NCBI RefSeq assembly: GCF_023333595.1
Contig: NZ_JAIQZM010000015.1
Location: forward strand, 105,078 to 142,530
Reading direction: 5' to 3'
DNA: 37,453 nt
Source of the DNA: Argonema galeatum A003/A1
Lineage (GTDB): Bacteria > Cyanobacteriota > Cyanobacteriia > Cyanobacteriales > Aerosakkonemataceae
Shown here: in pieces, positions 8,010-16,801 of the stretch
Layout: each line of letters opens with the position of its first letter
Position numbering within the stretch: position 1 is the first letter of the stretch
The notes under the pieces: model-generated
What the model saw: the letters and a program-made list of their open reading frames with translations, nothing else
What the model was told of the DNA's origin: nothing
Database searches by the model: none
Program-made: the position numbers and the translations under genes

Positions 8010-8164
8010 GCATCGTTAGTACATGAGTGAGATCGTCAAATTGTCTGTTGTCATCGTTGGTTAAATTTTTACCGCAGATGAAGACAGATGAACGCAGATG
8101 AACGCAGATAGGAATAATCACACGAATTTTTTAGGTAACCGATGCGTAAGGACATGATATCATT
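8010..8164 (+). repeat. Dispersed ~145-bp repeat, copy A
   Basis: It contains GGTTAAATTTTTACCGCAGA, tandem GATGAACGCA-like decamers, AATTTTTTAGGTAACCGATG and GCGTAAGGACATGATATCAT. The same order of blocks is seen in reverse at 9473-9608, forward at 12343-12487, and in reverse at 29064-29209. There is no open frame. Confidence 0.9.
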
Positions 8165-8173
8165 GGTCATTAT

Positions 8174-8235
8174 CTCCCCCACTCCCCCACTCCCCCACTC
8201 CCCCACTCCCCCACTCCCCCACTCCCCCACTCCCA
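8174..8235. repeat. 8-bp tandem repeat CTCCCCCA
   Basis: Seven perfect CTCCCCCA units (8174-8229) and a partial eighth. Simple-sequence DNA between repeat copy A and the end of the hydrolase gene. Confidence 0.95.
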
Positions 8236-8269
8236 TTTTTGACTTTTGAATGAGTGACTTTCGACTTTT

Positions 8270-9283
8270 CTAGCCCCCTGATTTCACAATGTGCATTCCC
8301 GCACTGGCGAAGCGTGCAAACGCAGCATCAGCTTGTTCCGTGAAGTCAACAACACCGGGAACGACAACCGCAGAAGTGCAGTCTTCCAGCAGATAAACCT
8401 TAGACGCCAAATTGGCATCTAGCGCCGTAATCTCCGTCAGCAAGTCGTCAATTGTCCAGGCGACGCAGTGACTTTTAGCTTGTCCGGCAATAATCAATAC
8501 ATCAAAATCCAGCAATTTTTGGATAAGAAAGTCATTTTTCTGAGCGATCGGGCCTCCATCATAGCCCTGCAACACTTCCGGACGCAACACCGAGTAGTTT
8601 TCTGTGAGAGGATTGCTACCTTTAATCTCGAAATTCGTCTGACTCATCCTCGCTATATTGTGAAAAAATATCGCTTCTTCCACCGCCGAAACCAAAGCGT
8701 GACCGATCCCACCCAGCATAGAGTGATACGGCCAAACTATCAAGGGATATTTACCGTCGTCACTTAACTTGCGGACATAGTGCAAAGCGTGTTTTTCCAG
8801 CGCCGGATAGTCGCCACCAGCGATACTGTAAGCAACGGCTGGATTAACTTTCCAAACTCCTTTTTGTACATCATCAAGAGTAATATTAGTAGCAGCTGGA
8901 ATTGGGTATTCCCCTGCATCATTAATCCAGAAAACGGGATGAAAGATTTGCATAGCGGTGTGAGTGTCCATCGTTGCCGCAATCTCCGTAATTGCCCCCA
9001 AATTGCGATAGATAAACTCGCACAAGCGCACATTGTCATCCACAGCACCAGTACCAGACCTACCGCCCACAAACAGTTCAAATTCAGGAATGCAAAAAGT
9101 GTTTTGGGCGTCGATTATCAGTAAACAAATCCGCGTTTTATCTTCGGCAGCTGGTTGAATGCCTTGCTGCTTGGCCCAGTCTTCAGCTTCAACTGCCCTA
9201 TCTTGGTATGGTACGCGCCAGACTTGCCCCACTTTGCCGGAGTCGAAGTGAGACGGGATTGGTAGTTGTGTGTTTATATTCAT
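8270..9283 (-). CDS. Nicotinamidase/isochorismatase-like cysteine hydrolase
   Basis: 337 aa. The Asp-Lys-Cys triad of the family is visible: D58 in LLIIDAQNTF, K221 in EIKGSNPLTENYS and C273 in AKSHCVAWT. The metal-site pattern D106-x-H108 and H115 (MDTHTAMQIFHPVFW) and the VWPYHSMLGGIGHAL segment are those of nicotinamidases rather than of isochorismatases. It is longer than PncA (about 210 aa), with an N-terminal extension and an insert at residues 120-150. It probably hydrolyses an amide such as nicotinamide, perhaps in NAD salvage, but the substrate is an inference. It is a single gene, bracketed by inverted copies of the dispersed repeat (A and B). Confidence 0.85.
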   Translation of the reverse strand: MNINTQLPIPSHFDSGKVGQVWRVPYQDRAVEAEDWAKQQGIQPAAEDKTRICLLIIDAQNTFCIPEFELFVGGRSGTGAVDDNVRLCEFIYRNLGAITEIAATMDTHTAMQIFHPVFWINDAGEYPIPAATNITLDDVQKGVWKVNPAVAYSIAGGDYPALEKHALHYVRKLSDDGKYPLIVWPYHSMLGGIGHALVSAVEEAIFFHNIARMSQTNFEIKGSNPLTENYSVLRPEVLQGYDGGPIAQKNDFLIQKLLDFDVLIIAGQAKSHCVAWTIDDLLTEITALDANLASKVYLLEDCTSAVVVPGVVDFTEQADAAFARFASAGMHIVKSGG

Positions 9284-9370
9284 TTTGAACAGCTACTTCC
9301 AATAGTTTTTTTACAATTATAGTTTAATTTTCACACCAGGAAGTGTCTTATACAGCCCTTTTCTAGTGAG

Positions 9371-9478
9371 TGATAAGCTGCTACGCATCTAATTTCACAG
9401 TCAATTTTTATGAGCTTCTTGTGGGATGGGCAGGAAAGCCCGTCTTTGTATTCGATTTAGATGCGTAATAGCTTATCA
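9371..9478. repeat. 108-bp MITE-like inverted repeat element
   Basis: TGATAAGCTGCTACGCATCTAA (9371-9392) pairs with TTAGATGCGTAATAGCTTATCA (9457-9478), 20 of 22 positions. The centre has GTGGGATGGGCAGGAAAGCCCGTC, a common cyanobacterial interspersed hairpin. Its right arm touches repeat copy B. The gap 9284-9621 holds only these repeats. Confidence 0.75.
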
Positions 9479-9608
9479 TGTCCTTACGCATCGGTTACCT
9501 AAAAAATTATTGTGATTATTCTTATCTGCGTTTATCTGCGTTCATCTGTCTTCATCTGCGGTAAAAATTTAACAAACGATGAAAACATACAATTTGACAA
9601 TATCATTT
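9473..9608 (-). repeat. Dispersed ~145-bp repeat, copy B
   Basis: Reverse-complement copy of the element at 8010-8164, sharing the CCGCAGATGAAGACAGATGA core and the GCGTAAGGACATGATA end. It ends 14 bp after the TPR-fusion stop codon. Confidence 0.88.
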
Positions 9609-9621
9609 TACGCTCACCTAC

Positions 9622-12321
9622 TTAGCAAGTTACTTTGATTAGTTCAAATCCGCTAACAGTCAAACCTGCGCTGGTGTGCAAACACAACATATTCATTGAA
9701 ACAATATTTCCAAAAACGTTTTCTGGATTTTGAAAATAGTTGTTTGAGTTGTAAATAGGAGTCATGTGCCAATACATCCTGTAGCCCAAAGAGTCAAGAT
9801 AGGAAATTGTAGAAGCTAAATTTTCTTGGCAGTCATTCTTTATATAAAAAATGGGCTTTAATCTAATAATAGTGTTAGCTGCTCCTTGCAAAACTTTTAA
9901 TTCCATCCCTCCTACATCCAGGTTAATCAGGCGACAGTAGGGCAAATTTAGGCTGTCGAGCGTTATTACTTGGACTAGCTCGCCTTCAATGCTAGAGCCA
10001 AAATTATTCGCTTTATCATAGTCGAGGACAGGCACTTTTATCGAGCCAATTACATCGCCAACAGCTACATTGTAAGAGTAGGTATTGATTACACTGTTTA
10101 GCGCTAAATTAGCACAGAGGTTTTGAAAGATAATGCGTTGCGGTTCAAACGCCATAACTGTTCCCGCAGATCCAACTGCACCAGCAAAAAACAGAGTACG
10201 AACACCAATATTTGCCCCGACATCTACTACCAAATCCTTGGGTTGAACAATTTGCTGAAATAACTCGATTTCAGCTTCGCAGTACTCGCCATAGATGTCG
10301 AGGTGTCTGCCAACGTAGGTGTCGTTTATGTTGTAAAGAAACACACCGTGACGGCATTTCTTTAGACGATTGAAACCATCGACAGGAAGTAGGTTTTTAT
10401 CGTCGTAGTTAATTGTTTCTATAAGTTTCTCCTGAGAAGATCGATCTGTTAAACCCACTTGGTCAGCATTTTTATGTAACTCGGCAACCCAATTCTGGAG
10501 CGCAACTGCCACTCGCTCAAATATTCCTGACCAATCTCCATCTTGTGACTGGCGGAACAGCCGCATGGTAGGATACCAGGGGCTATCTTCTCCTTCAAGC
10601 ATCCATCGCCAGTCGGGTATTTTAGTTAGCAAAACCCATACTGGTTTTCCCAGTGCCCCAGCCAGATGAGCCACCCCAGTATCTACACTGATAATTAGAT
10701 CGAGTTGCGCTATAGCGGCAGCGGTATCTGCAAAATCATTCAATTTTTCGCTCAAGTCTTGCACTTTTCCCAAAATGCCCAATTCAGCCAAATCCGCAGC
10801 TTTGGGCTCTTTTTGTAAACTGTAAAAGGCAATCTGTGGAATATCTAAAAGAGATAAAAAATGCTTCAATTCGCAAGAACGGTAGCGATCGTTTTTATGA
10901 GCGGGACTACCTGCCCAAACTATTCCCACTTTCAGTAAAGTTTCGGGTGGTGTTTGCAGGGTAAACGGGTAAGGTTGTCGTGCTTCTAGGTAGGGTATAG
11001 AGGCGGGAATTGTTTCCAGGGTGGTGCCTAAAAGGTGGGGTAAGTTCAACAGAGGGGTATGAATTTCAAACTGAACTATCGCTCCTGTAGTTACTACCTG
11101 TTCAATGCCAGCAACGGTGCTAAACAGTCGCAGCAATGCTTCATAACATACGACAATAACACGACAGCCCAGTTGTGCAATTAGGGGGGCGTAGCGGATA
11201 AACTGGATGTTGTCGCCAAACCCTTGTTCGCAAACTAGCAGAATTGTTTTTCCTTGCAAAGAAGAACCATCCCAGAGAGGGTATGGCAAAGATTTGGCGA
11301 TGAATTCTCCAGTTTGCCAGCGCCACTTATACTCAGCAAATCCATTCTTGAAGTCTCCAGTTAATAGGAGGCTTAGACCGAGGTTTTGGTGAGCTTCTGC
11401 AAAGTTGGGTTTAAGAACTATGGCTTGACGAAGGAGGGTTTGACCTTCGGCTAATTTACCTTGAGCTAGGAAAAGGTTGCCCAGGTTGTTGTAAGGATTT
11501 GCATAGTTGGGATTTAAAATAAGAGCTTGTTGGTAATATGCGATCGCATCTTCTAATTTTCCTTGTTCCTCAAAAGCGTTACCCAGGTTGTTGTTTACTT
11601 CGGCGTTGTGAGGATTTAAGGCAAGTGCTTTTTGGTAGTGTGCGATCGCATCTTCTAATTTTCCCTCCTCCTGTAGTGCGTTACCCAGGTTGTTGTAAGC
11701 TTGTGCGTAGTTGGGATTTAAGGTAAGCGCTTTTTGGTAGGATGCGATCGCATCTTCTAATTTGTTTTGTTCTTGAAGTGCATTACCCAGGTTGTTGTGA
11801 GCTTCCGCATCGTCGGGATTTAAGGTAAGCGCTTTTTGGTAAGATGCGATCGCATCTTCTAATTTGTCCTGTTTCCAAAGCGCAACGCCCAAGTTGTAGT
11901 GAGCATTTGCATCGTCGGGATTTAAGGCTATAGCCTGCTGGTAGGATGCGATCGCCTCCTCTAGTTTACCCGCTGCGTCGAAAACATTACCCAGGTTATA
12001 GTGAGCTTCGGCATTTTGGGGATTTGCAGCTATAGCCTGCTGGTAGGATGCGATCGCCTCTTCTACCTTCCCTTGCTCCTCAAAAGCATACCCCAGATTG
12101 TTGTAGGCTTCGGCATTTTGGGGATTTGCGGTTATAGCTTGCTGGTAAGATGCGATCGCATCCTCTAACTTCCCCTGAGCCTGAAGAACAACCCCCAAGT
12201 TGTTATAAATATCAGCGCGATCGGGTTTAGCTTGAAGAATTTCGCGGTAGATTTCTTCAGCTTCTATTAAACGTCCAGCCTGATGATGTTTTAGGGCAAT
12301 TGCCAGTTTGTCATTAGTCAT
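9622..12321 (-). CDS. TPR - GT9-like glycosyltransferase - FkbM methyltransferase fusion
   Basis: 899 aa in three parts. Residues 1-325 are about nine TPR units (AEAYNNLGNAL...EDAIASYQQAL). Residues 350-615 resemble the heptosyltransferase-like GT-B domain often fused to TPRs: LLVCEQGFGDNIQFIRYAP, VGIVWAGSPAHKNDRYRSC and the nucleotide-sugar site ISVDTGVAHLAGALGKPVW. Residues 655-885 are an FkbM-type methyltransferase with the SAM loop VVDVGANIG. The arrangement suggests protein or glycan modification with TPR-mediated partner binding. In the FkbM part, the expected LDVEGMEL reads LDVGGMEL (G804, codon GGA), and the usual YVEND acid is K828 (YIKND), so methyl transfer may be impaired. TPR units use near-identical DNA with GCGATCGC. 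The frame is intact. Confidence 0.87.
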   Translation of the reverse strand: MTNDKLAIALKHHQAGRLIEAEEIYREILQAKPDRADIYNNLGVVLQAQGKLEDAIASYQQAITANPQNAEAYNNLGYAFEEQGKVEEAIASYQQAIAANPQNAEAHYNLGNVFDAAGKLEEAIASYQQAIALNPDDANAHYNLGVALWKQDKLEDAIASYQKALTLNPDDAEAHNNLGNALQEQNKLEDAIASYQKALTLNPNYAQAYNNLGNALQEEGKLEDAIAHYQKALALNPHNAEVNNNLGNAFEEQGKLEDAIAYYQQALILNPNYANPYNNLGNLFLAQGKLAEGQTLLRQAIVLKPNFAEAHQNLGLSLLLTGDFKNGFAEYKWRWQTGEFIAKSLPYPLWDGSSLQGKTILLVCEQGFGDNIQFIRYAPLIAQLGCRVIVVCYEALLRLFSTVAGIEQVVTTGAIVQFEIHTPLLNLPHLLGTTLETIPASIPYLEARQPYPFTLQTPPETLLKVGIVWAGSPAHKNDRYRSCELKHFLSLLDIPQIAFYSLQKEPKAADLAELGILGKVQDLSEKLNDFADTAAAIAQLDLIISVDTGVAHLAGALGKPVWVLLTKIPDWRWMLEGEDSPWYPTMRLFRQSQDGDWSGIFERVAVALQNWVAELHKNADQVGLTDRSSQEKLIETINYDDKNLLPVDGFNRLKKCRHGVFLYNINDTYVGRHLDIYGEYCEAEIELFQQIVQPKDLVVDVGANIGVRTLFFAGAVGSAGTVMAFEPQRIIFQNLCANLALNSVINTYSYNVAVGDVIGSIKVPVLDYDKANNFGSSIEGELVQVITLDSLNLPYCRLINLDVGGMELKVLQGAANTIIRLKPIFYIKNDCQENLASTISYLDSLGYRMYWHMTPIYNSNNYFQNPENVFGNIVSMNMLCLHTSAGLTVSGFELIKVTC

Positions 12322-12342
12322 ATCTTGTCCGTTTGCATTGTT

Positions 12343-12487
12343 ATTACATGAGTCATATCGTCAAATTTTCTGTTGTCATCGTTGGTTAAATTTTTACCGC
12401 AGATGAAGACAGATGAACGCAGATAAACGCAGATAAGAATAAGAACAGAATTTTTTAGGTAACCGATGCGTAAGGACATGATATCAT
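12343..12487 (+). repeat. Dispersed ~145-bp repeat, copy C
   Basis: Forward copy, nearly identical to copy A from ACATGAG to GACATGATATCATTAGTCA. It starts 21 bp upstream of the TPR-fusion start, so it overlaps that gene's promoter region. Confidence 0.9.
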
Positions 12488-12519
12488 TAGTCATTAGTCC
12501 CTTTCCGCCACAAGATTAT

Positions 12520-12587
12520 GTAGGGGCGAAGCATTGCGGAATTAACGTTTCGTTTTTGAGTTAAGGTTATTCCGCAATGCTTCGCCC
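12520..12587. repeat. 19-bp inverted repeat (GGGGCGAAGCATT family), copy 1
   Basis: GGGCGAAGCATTGCGGAAT (12524-12542) pairs perfectly with ATTCCGCAATGCTTCGCCC (12569-12587) across a 26-base loop. A relative with a different inner half lies at 37379-37453. STRR-like TTAGTCA runs surround it. The gap 12322-12670 holds only repeats. Confidence 0.85.
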
Positions 12588-12670
12588 TCCCACTATACAT
12601 AGTCTTCCACCGAGAAGGCAGTAGTCTTTAGTCATTAGTCATTGGTGACCCAATGCCCAATGCTTGCTGA

Positions 12671-14560
12671 CTATTCATTCTGGTATTTTACCAGTAATTC
12701 CGGGATGTAATCATATCCATCCACCCCAATAAGGGGAATAATCTTAGAGCGATATTTATTCAGGACATTCTGGAAAGCTTCTTTTCCTATCTGTCCTTGC
12801 AAAATCGTCAGCAATCCCGCCGTTTGACGCCACTGAGGAGAATAAATCTGCTCCAAAAGATACATACCTAAACTACCTGTGTAGATAGCTTTTTCTATTT
12901 GTTGCAGACTATAGTTAGCTTCAGCTAAATAAACTAAATTTAGCCCTTGAAGATACAAATCGCCGGACATTTGGGCAGCTTGCAAACCAAATTCTAAGTA
13001 TGGAATAGCAACTTGCGGTTGAGACAAAACAATATATGCAATACCGAGACTGCTGTAACAGAGAGATTTACTTTGCTGTAAGACGTATTGTATTCCATAA
13101 CCATCGCTTAATCGCTCTGAGATCTGCAATCCTTGTTGGAGATAATTAATAGCCGTCTCGTAAACCTCCGGTTCTACCCGTTCCAATTGTTGGGCTTGCA
13201 GCACTTCGCTGTAGCCAAAATTTGCCAGGGCGTTTGCTTCTCCTAAACGCTCTCCGGTTTGGCGACTCAAAATTAATGCCCGTTGGCTGTAATTGATGGC
13301 TTCGGTATAATTTTTCTGAGCTACATAGATGCGGCTGATGTGATTGAGATTGGCAATTTCACAAGGAATATCCCCCGCAGTTCGGGCTATCTCCAAAGCT
13401 TGCTGATGGAATGAATGCGCCTGCTGATATTCCCCTACTGCTCCCATTGAATAGCCCATTAATGTTAAAATGCGAGCTTTTTCTTGGGTGCCTTCAACAT
13501 ATCGAAGTGGTTCATCCAGATAATTCAGAGCCGAACGGAGATAATCCCCGCTGAATGAAGCAAAAATACCGCCGTAGAGGGGAAAGTATTTCTGTATGGT
13601 AAATGTGCGGAAAATTTGCAGCGTTATTTGAAAACAGGCGTTAGTTAGGGAAGTGATATAAATAGAATTTCCCGCCCGATTAAAGCCACTGGCTAATTGC
13701 GACCAAATCACTGCAAAAGTAAGAAAGGTGGATATGGACAGCTTTGCTCCCACTTTGGCGTCGTAAATGAGTTTGTCAAACCAGTTGACTAGCCCTCGTT
13801 GCAAGCACTGTAAAATGACAGCAAGTTCGACTAATTCATTTAGTTGTAAATGTTGTTTTGCTGCGAGTTCAACGATCGACTGATTCAGTGCTAAAGTCTG
13901 GAACAGTGCTTTTGGAAAGGGACTATTGACTTGCTTTGCCCATAATGCCCAAGGGCCATTTTGTTCGGGTGCGCCTTCAAATCCGAGTTTTTCTCGATTT
14001 CGATCGTAAATCCAACTAACTAAATGTTCTTGCAATCTTTGCCAAGATTTTAAACCTTCAGTTAAGCCTTCTGATAATTGCTGAAGTTCGATCGCTCGAT
14101 CGGAATCGGAACTTGTTTGAGCTTGTTGCGTTATAGATTTTGCTAATTGCTGTACTTGGTCTAAGTTTAACGCCTGGGCTTGATTGGGATCGATCGCCTG
14201 TAACAAAGCGCTCAATCTATGCTCGGATTCTGCTTTTACGATCGCATCCGTCGCAGATGTAATAGCATTCGATACGCGATTTTCCGCCTGATATCGTTCC
14301 CATTCTGCTTGGATGGTTTGGATCGCTCTCAAGCTGCGGCTTGCTTTCGCTTGCTTGAATTCATCCTTAGTATTGTCTATCTCGGACTGGGTAGTGGTAA
14401 TGCGCGAACTCAAGCATCGCTCGAAAATTTCCCCTTCTCCGGCGCTGACACCTTGCAACAGCATTTGATAAACCTGCTGTTTCGAGCGGATCTTGCCCTT
14501 GAGGGTCATCTGCACGATTTCGTCGATTAAAGCGAAGTAGCGATCTAGAGAGTCTGACAT
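12671..14560 (-). CDS. TPR-repeat protein, function unknown
   Basis: 629 aa, cytosolic. Residues about 1-130 are charged and helical (IFERCLSSRITTTQSEIDN, AEWERYQAENR), probably a coiled coil. Residues 130-300 are helical without a clear family. From about residue 340 onward there are TPR-like helices: ALNYLDEPLRYVEGTQEKAR, MGYSMGAVGEYQQAHSFHQQ and YTEAINYSQRALILSRQTGE. This matches a conserved cyanobacterial TPR family whose role is unknown. No catalytic motif is visible. The ATG at 14560 has no obvious ribosome site. It is divergent from the controller gene, and the shared intergenic region holds the inverted repeat at 14637-14675. Confidence 0.8.
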   Translation of the reverse strand: MSDSLDRYFALIDEIVQMTLKGKIRSKQQVYQMLLQGVSAGEGEIFERCLSSRITTTQSEIDNTKDEFKQAKASRSLRAIQTIQAEWERYQAENRVSNAITSATDAIVKAESEHRLSALLQAIDPNQAQALNLDQVQQLAKSITQQAQTSSDSDRAIELQQLSEGLTEGLKSWQRLQEHLVSWIYDRNREKLGFEGAPEQNGPWALWAKQVNSPFPKALFQTLALNQSIVELAAKQHLQLNELVELAVILQCLQRGLVNWFDKLIYDAKVGAKLSISTFLTFAVIWSQLASGFNRAGNSIYITSLTNACFQITLQIFRTFTIQKYFPLYGGIFASFSGDYLRSALNYLDEPLRYVEGTQEKARILTLMGYSMGAVGEYQQAHSFHQQALEIARTAGDIPCEIANLNHISRIYVAQKNYTEAINYSQRALILSRQTGERLGEANALANFGYSEVLQAQQLERVEPEVYETAINYLQQGLQISERLSDGYGIQYVLQQSKSLCYSSLGIAYIVLSQPQVAIPYLEFGLQAAQMSGDLYLQGLNLVYLAEANYSLQQIEKAIYTGSLGMYLLEQIYSPQWRQTAGLLTILQGQIGKEAFQNVLNKYRSKIIPLIGVDGYDYIPELLVKYQNE

Positions 14561-14636
14561 AGGCTGGTGCGATCGGTTCTGGCAATAAGCATAGCCTGGA
14601 AATTACCCATTTGGCTGGTAAACTTTCATTATAGAG

Positions 14637-14675
14637 CTTTGAATACTATAATCTGTAGAACTTTTGTATTCAAAG
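14637..14675. promoter_or_regulatory. Inverted-repeat operator candidate before the controller gene
   Basis: CTTTGAATAC (14637-14646) and GTATTCAAAG (14666-14675) are perfect 10-bp arms, 19 bp apart. GAATACTATA (14641-14650) within it recurs at 16801-16810 before the methyltransferase. Controller proteins of type II restriction-modification systems bind such symmetric sites upstream of their own gene; that this one does so is an inference. Confidence 0.5.
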
Positions 14676-14691
14676 ATCTAACTTATTGTTC

Positions 14692-14943
14692 ATGCAGTTG
14701 AACAAGTTAGATCGATTTTTAGGGCTAGAGATACAACGCCGTCGTACAGAAAAGGGTTGGTCTCAAGAATATCTGGCAGAAATTTCAGGTCTGCACAGAA
14801 CTTACATCAGCCAGTTAGAACGCGGACTGAAAAGCCCATCAGTGAGAGTTCTCAGTCATATTACTACTGCGTTAGGCGTGACAATGAGCGAATTTTTGCA
14901 AGCAGTTGAGGAAGCATTAAGTGCTGACAGACGAAGAGATTGA
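14692..14943 (+). CDS. XRE-family controller (C) protein of a restriction-modification system
   Basis: 83 aa from the ATG at 14692; a TTG at 14686 would add two residues. The five-helix XRE fold is clear: IQRRRTEKGWSQEYLAEISG, then HRTYISQLERGLKSPSVRVL, with the recognition helix around TYISQLERG. Size and helices match the C proteins that time restriction-gene expression. No ribosome site is visible, so it may be leaderless, as reported for some C genes. Its 3' end overlaps the GTG start of the next frame by 23 bp, the usual C-R arrangement. It may regulate itself through the inverted repeat at 14637-14675. Confidence 0.82.
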   Translation: MQLNKLDRFLGLEIQRRRTEKGWSQEYLAEISGLHRTYISQLERGLKSPSVRVLSHITTALGVTMSEFLQAVEEALSADRRRD

Positions 14944-15670
14944 AAGATTGAGGCAAAGTATTATTGCTACCGTTGCATCTCCGTTAATAGGTTCGATTGA
15001 AGATTATGCTTGGGAAGCAATTTTTCATTACGTTAAGAATCTTCCCCTGTCAGATCCGGCATCAGAACGGAGCAAACTTCTTTATGATGCTGTTGATATT
15101 GCAACTGGAACTGGTTGGTCGCTTAAGTCTCTTCAGTTAAGCAGTCTCGCTGTTGGGGCTACTTTTTTATTCGTAATTCAAAGAGCAGATGTTATAAAAA
15201 AAGCTGACCAACTTGGTTTTCCAGGTCTGACAGAGAAATCCTCACCGCAAGACCTTGGCGCAGCTATTATCCAACATTGGAACGAAAAAATAATGACGAG
15301 TTGTTTAGTGCAGGGTGTCACGAACAGCTATGAGGGTATATTGTTGAAAACGATTAGAGGTAACGAATACGTTTATTGTGAATAACCACTCTATTTATTA
15401 GAGTCAACAGCTTTTTCTTGGGCTTGGACGGTGGACAGAAGCACTAGAAAACAAGGTGTAGGTTTACAGGGAACTGTGGCAGGCAGAACTGAGTTAGTAT
15501 GGTACAAAAATCAGAAACAACTTTTCAGAGCAAAAATTATTCCGCCGTCAGCAGTTCGCGTAACTATTGAACGAACTCGCCTTACACTTAACAGGTATGT
15601 AGAAACTATTTTGTTAGCTCTACAGGAACAACTTCGCATAGAGTCTTCCGATCGCAATCAAGATCCTTGA
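14921..15670 (+). pseudogene. Candidate restriction endonuclease interrupted by an in-frame stop
   Basis: A GTG at 14921 opens a 154-codon frame overlapping the controller gene and ending at TAA 15383-15385. The same frame is then open to 15670 (PLYLLESTAFSWAWTVDR, GLQGTVAGRTELVWYKNQKQ), so one stop splits what reads as a single protein of about 249 aa. The position (C gene upstream, convergent C5 methyltransferase) marks it as the restriction subunit. DIATGTGWSLKSLQL may be the D...xxK end of a PD-(D/E)xK-like site, but the ExK acid is not obvious. I cannot name the specificity. A second, separate gene from a GTG at 15431 is possible but has no good ribosome site. Its 3' end overlaps the methyltransferase 3' end by 65 bp. 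Confidence 0.62.
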
Positions 15671-16799
15671 GGATAGTTGCAGCGATCGCACTAGCCAGAA
15701 GAGGCGGTACAGATTCTCCAATTTGAGCAGCCATATCAGTATATGTTCCTAAAAAGTGAAAGCGATCTGGGTAAGAATGCAATCTCGCCGCTTCGCGTAT
15801 TGTAATTGTTCTGTCCTGTGTAGGATGAAAAAACCTACCAGAACCAGGATGAAAAACCCATTTCGTGATCGTTCTAGCTGGTTTATCCCAGCAGAGTCTT
15901 CCATACGCGCCGCTGTAATGTTTTTTTGGAGCTAATTCAGGCGGTAGATCTCTAGCATCTTGTCCTTCCCTCAATGCGCGTACTCTAGCCATCTGAGTTG
16001 GACTCAAAGCACGCGCCAGATGATTAACCAATTTTTGACTTCCACTACGCATTAGTATCTGGTAGTTAGTTTGCGGAGGATATGGATACTTTTTATCTGT
16101 ATATTCCTGTCCTGCATCTAATGGTGGCAAATCTCCGAGCGCATCCTTGACTGTAAGAATCGGAGAGTCTATCAGATCTAGTAAGTTCAACTGAGTGTTA
16201 GGTTTGGTAGATCTTAAATCGCTTCTGATATTACCATAATTTGTAGGTTCCGGTAAGGTAGGACAGCGATCCAAACTAGCAATAAAAAAAGCTCTAGCTC
16301 TCGTTTGCGGTACTCCGTAGTGGGCAGAATTTAACGATACAGATCTAACTTTATATCCTAGCAACTCTAGTTTTTCTATTATCTCATCTCTGACTACGCC
16401 ATTGTAGGCTTTCAATATTTCAGGTACATTTTCCATCACAACATACAAGGGTCTGAATTCTTTGACAAACTCCAGAAAAGTTTGATATAATTGATTGCGA
16501 GGATCGTTCAGATATCGATACTCAGCTGGAATATTGCGTGAGAATCCTTGACATGGAGGCCCACCAATCAATGCTGTCAGTGTTTCTTTCGGTAAACCAA
16601 GTTGCGATCGAAGATCTGAAGGCTCGACTGTACGAATATCATTATTGACGACTTCTGTAGTAGGGGAATTGTGCTTATATGTCGCCAAAGCCTTCTTGTT
16701 TATGTCAATGGCGCAAAGAGACTTGAAGCCTGCTAAATGAAAACCTGTAGTCAAGCCGCCTGCGCCTGCAAATAAATCGATAACTGTGTGTGTCATCAT
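15606..16799 (-). CDS. C5-cytosine DNA methyltransferase (type II modification)
   Basis: 397 aa with the ordered C5 motifs: I (VIDLFAGAGGLTTGFHLAG), IV with catalytic C83 (GGPPCQGFS), VI with E123 (VVMENVP), VIII (QTRARAFF, Q165, R167, R169), IX (TIREAARLHSYPDRF) and X (IGESVPPLLASAIA). The target-recognition region lies between VIII and IX (about residues 190-330) and its sequence target cannot be read from it. It would protect the host from the convergent restriction gene. Two ATGs are adjacent (16799, 16796). The palindrome at 16802-16815 sits directly before the start, so transcription may be controlled there, or the mRNA may be leaderless. All catalytic residues are present. Confidence 0.95.
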   Translation of the reverse strand: MMTHTVIDLFAGAGGLTTGFHLAGFKSLCAIDINKKALATYKHNSPTTEVVNNDIRTVEPSDLRSQLGLPKETLTALIGGPPCQGFSRNIPAEYRYLNDPRNQLYQTFLEFVKEFRPLYVVMENVPEILKAYNGVVRDEIIEKLELLGYKVRSVSLNSAHYGVPQTRARAFFIASLDRCPTLPEPTNYGNIRSDLRSTKPNTQLNLLDLIDSPILTVKDALGDLPPLDAGQEYTDKKYPYPPQTNYQILMRSGSQKLVNHLARALSPTQMARVRALREGQDARDLPPELAPKKHYSGAYGRLCWDKPARTITKWVFHPGSGRFFHPTQDRTITIREAARLHSYPDRFHFLGTYTDMAAQIGESVPPLLASAIAATILKDLDCDRKTLCEVVPVELTK

Positions 16800-16801
16800 T
16801 G

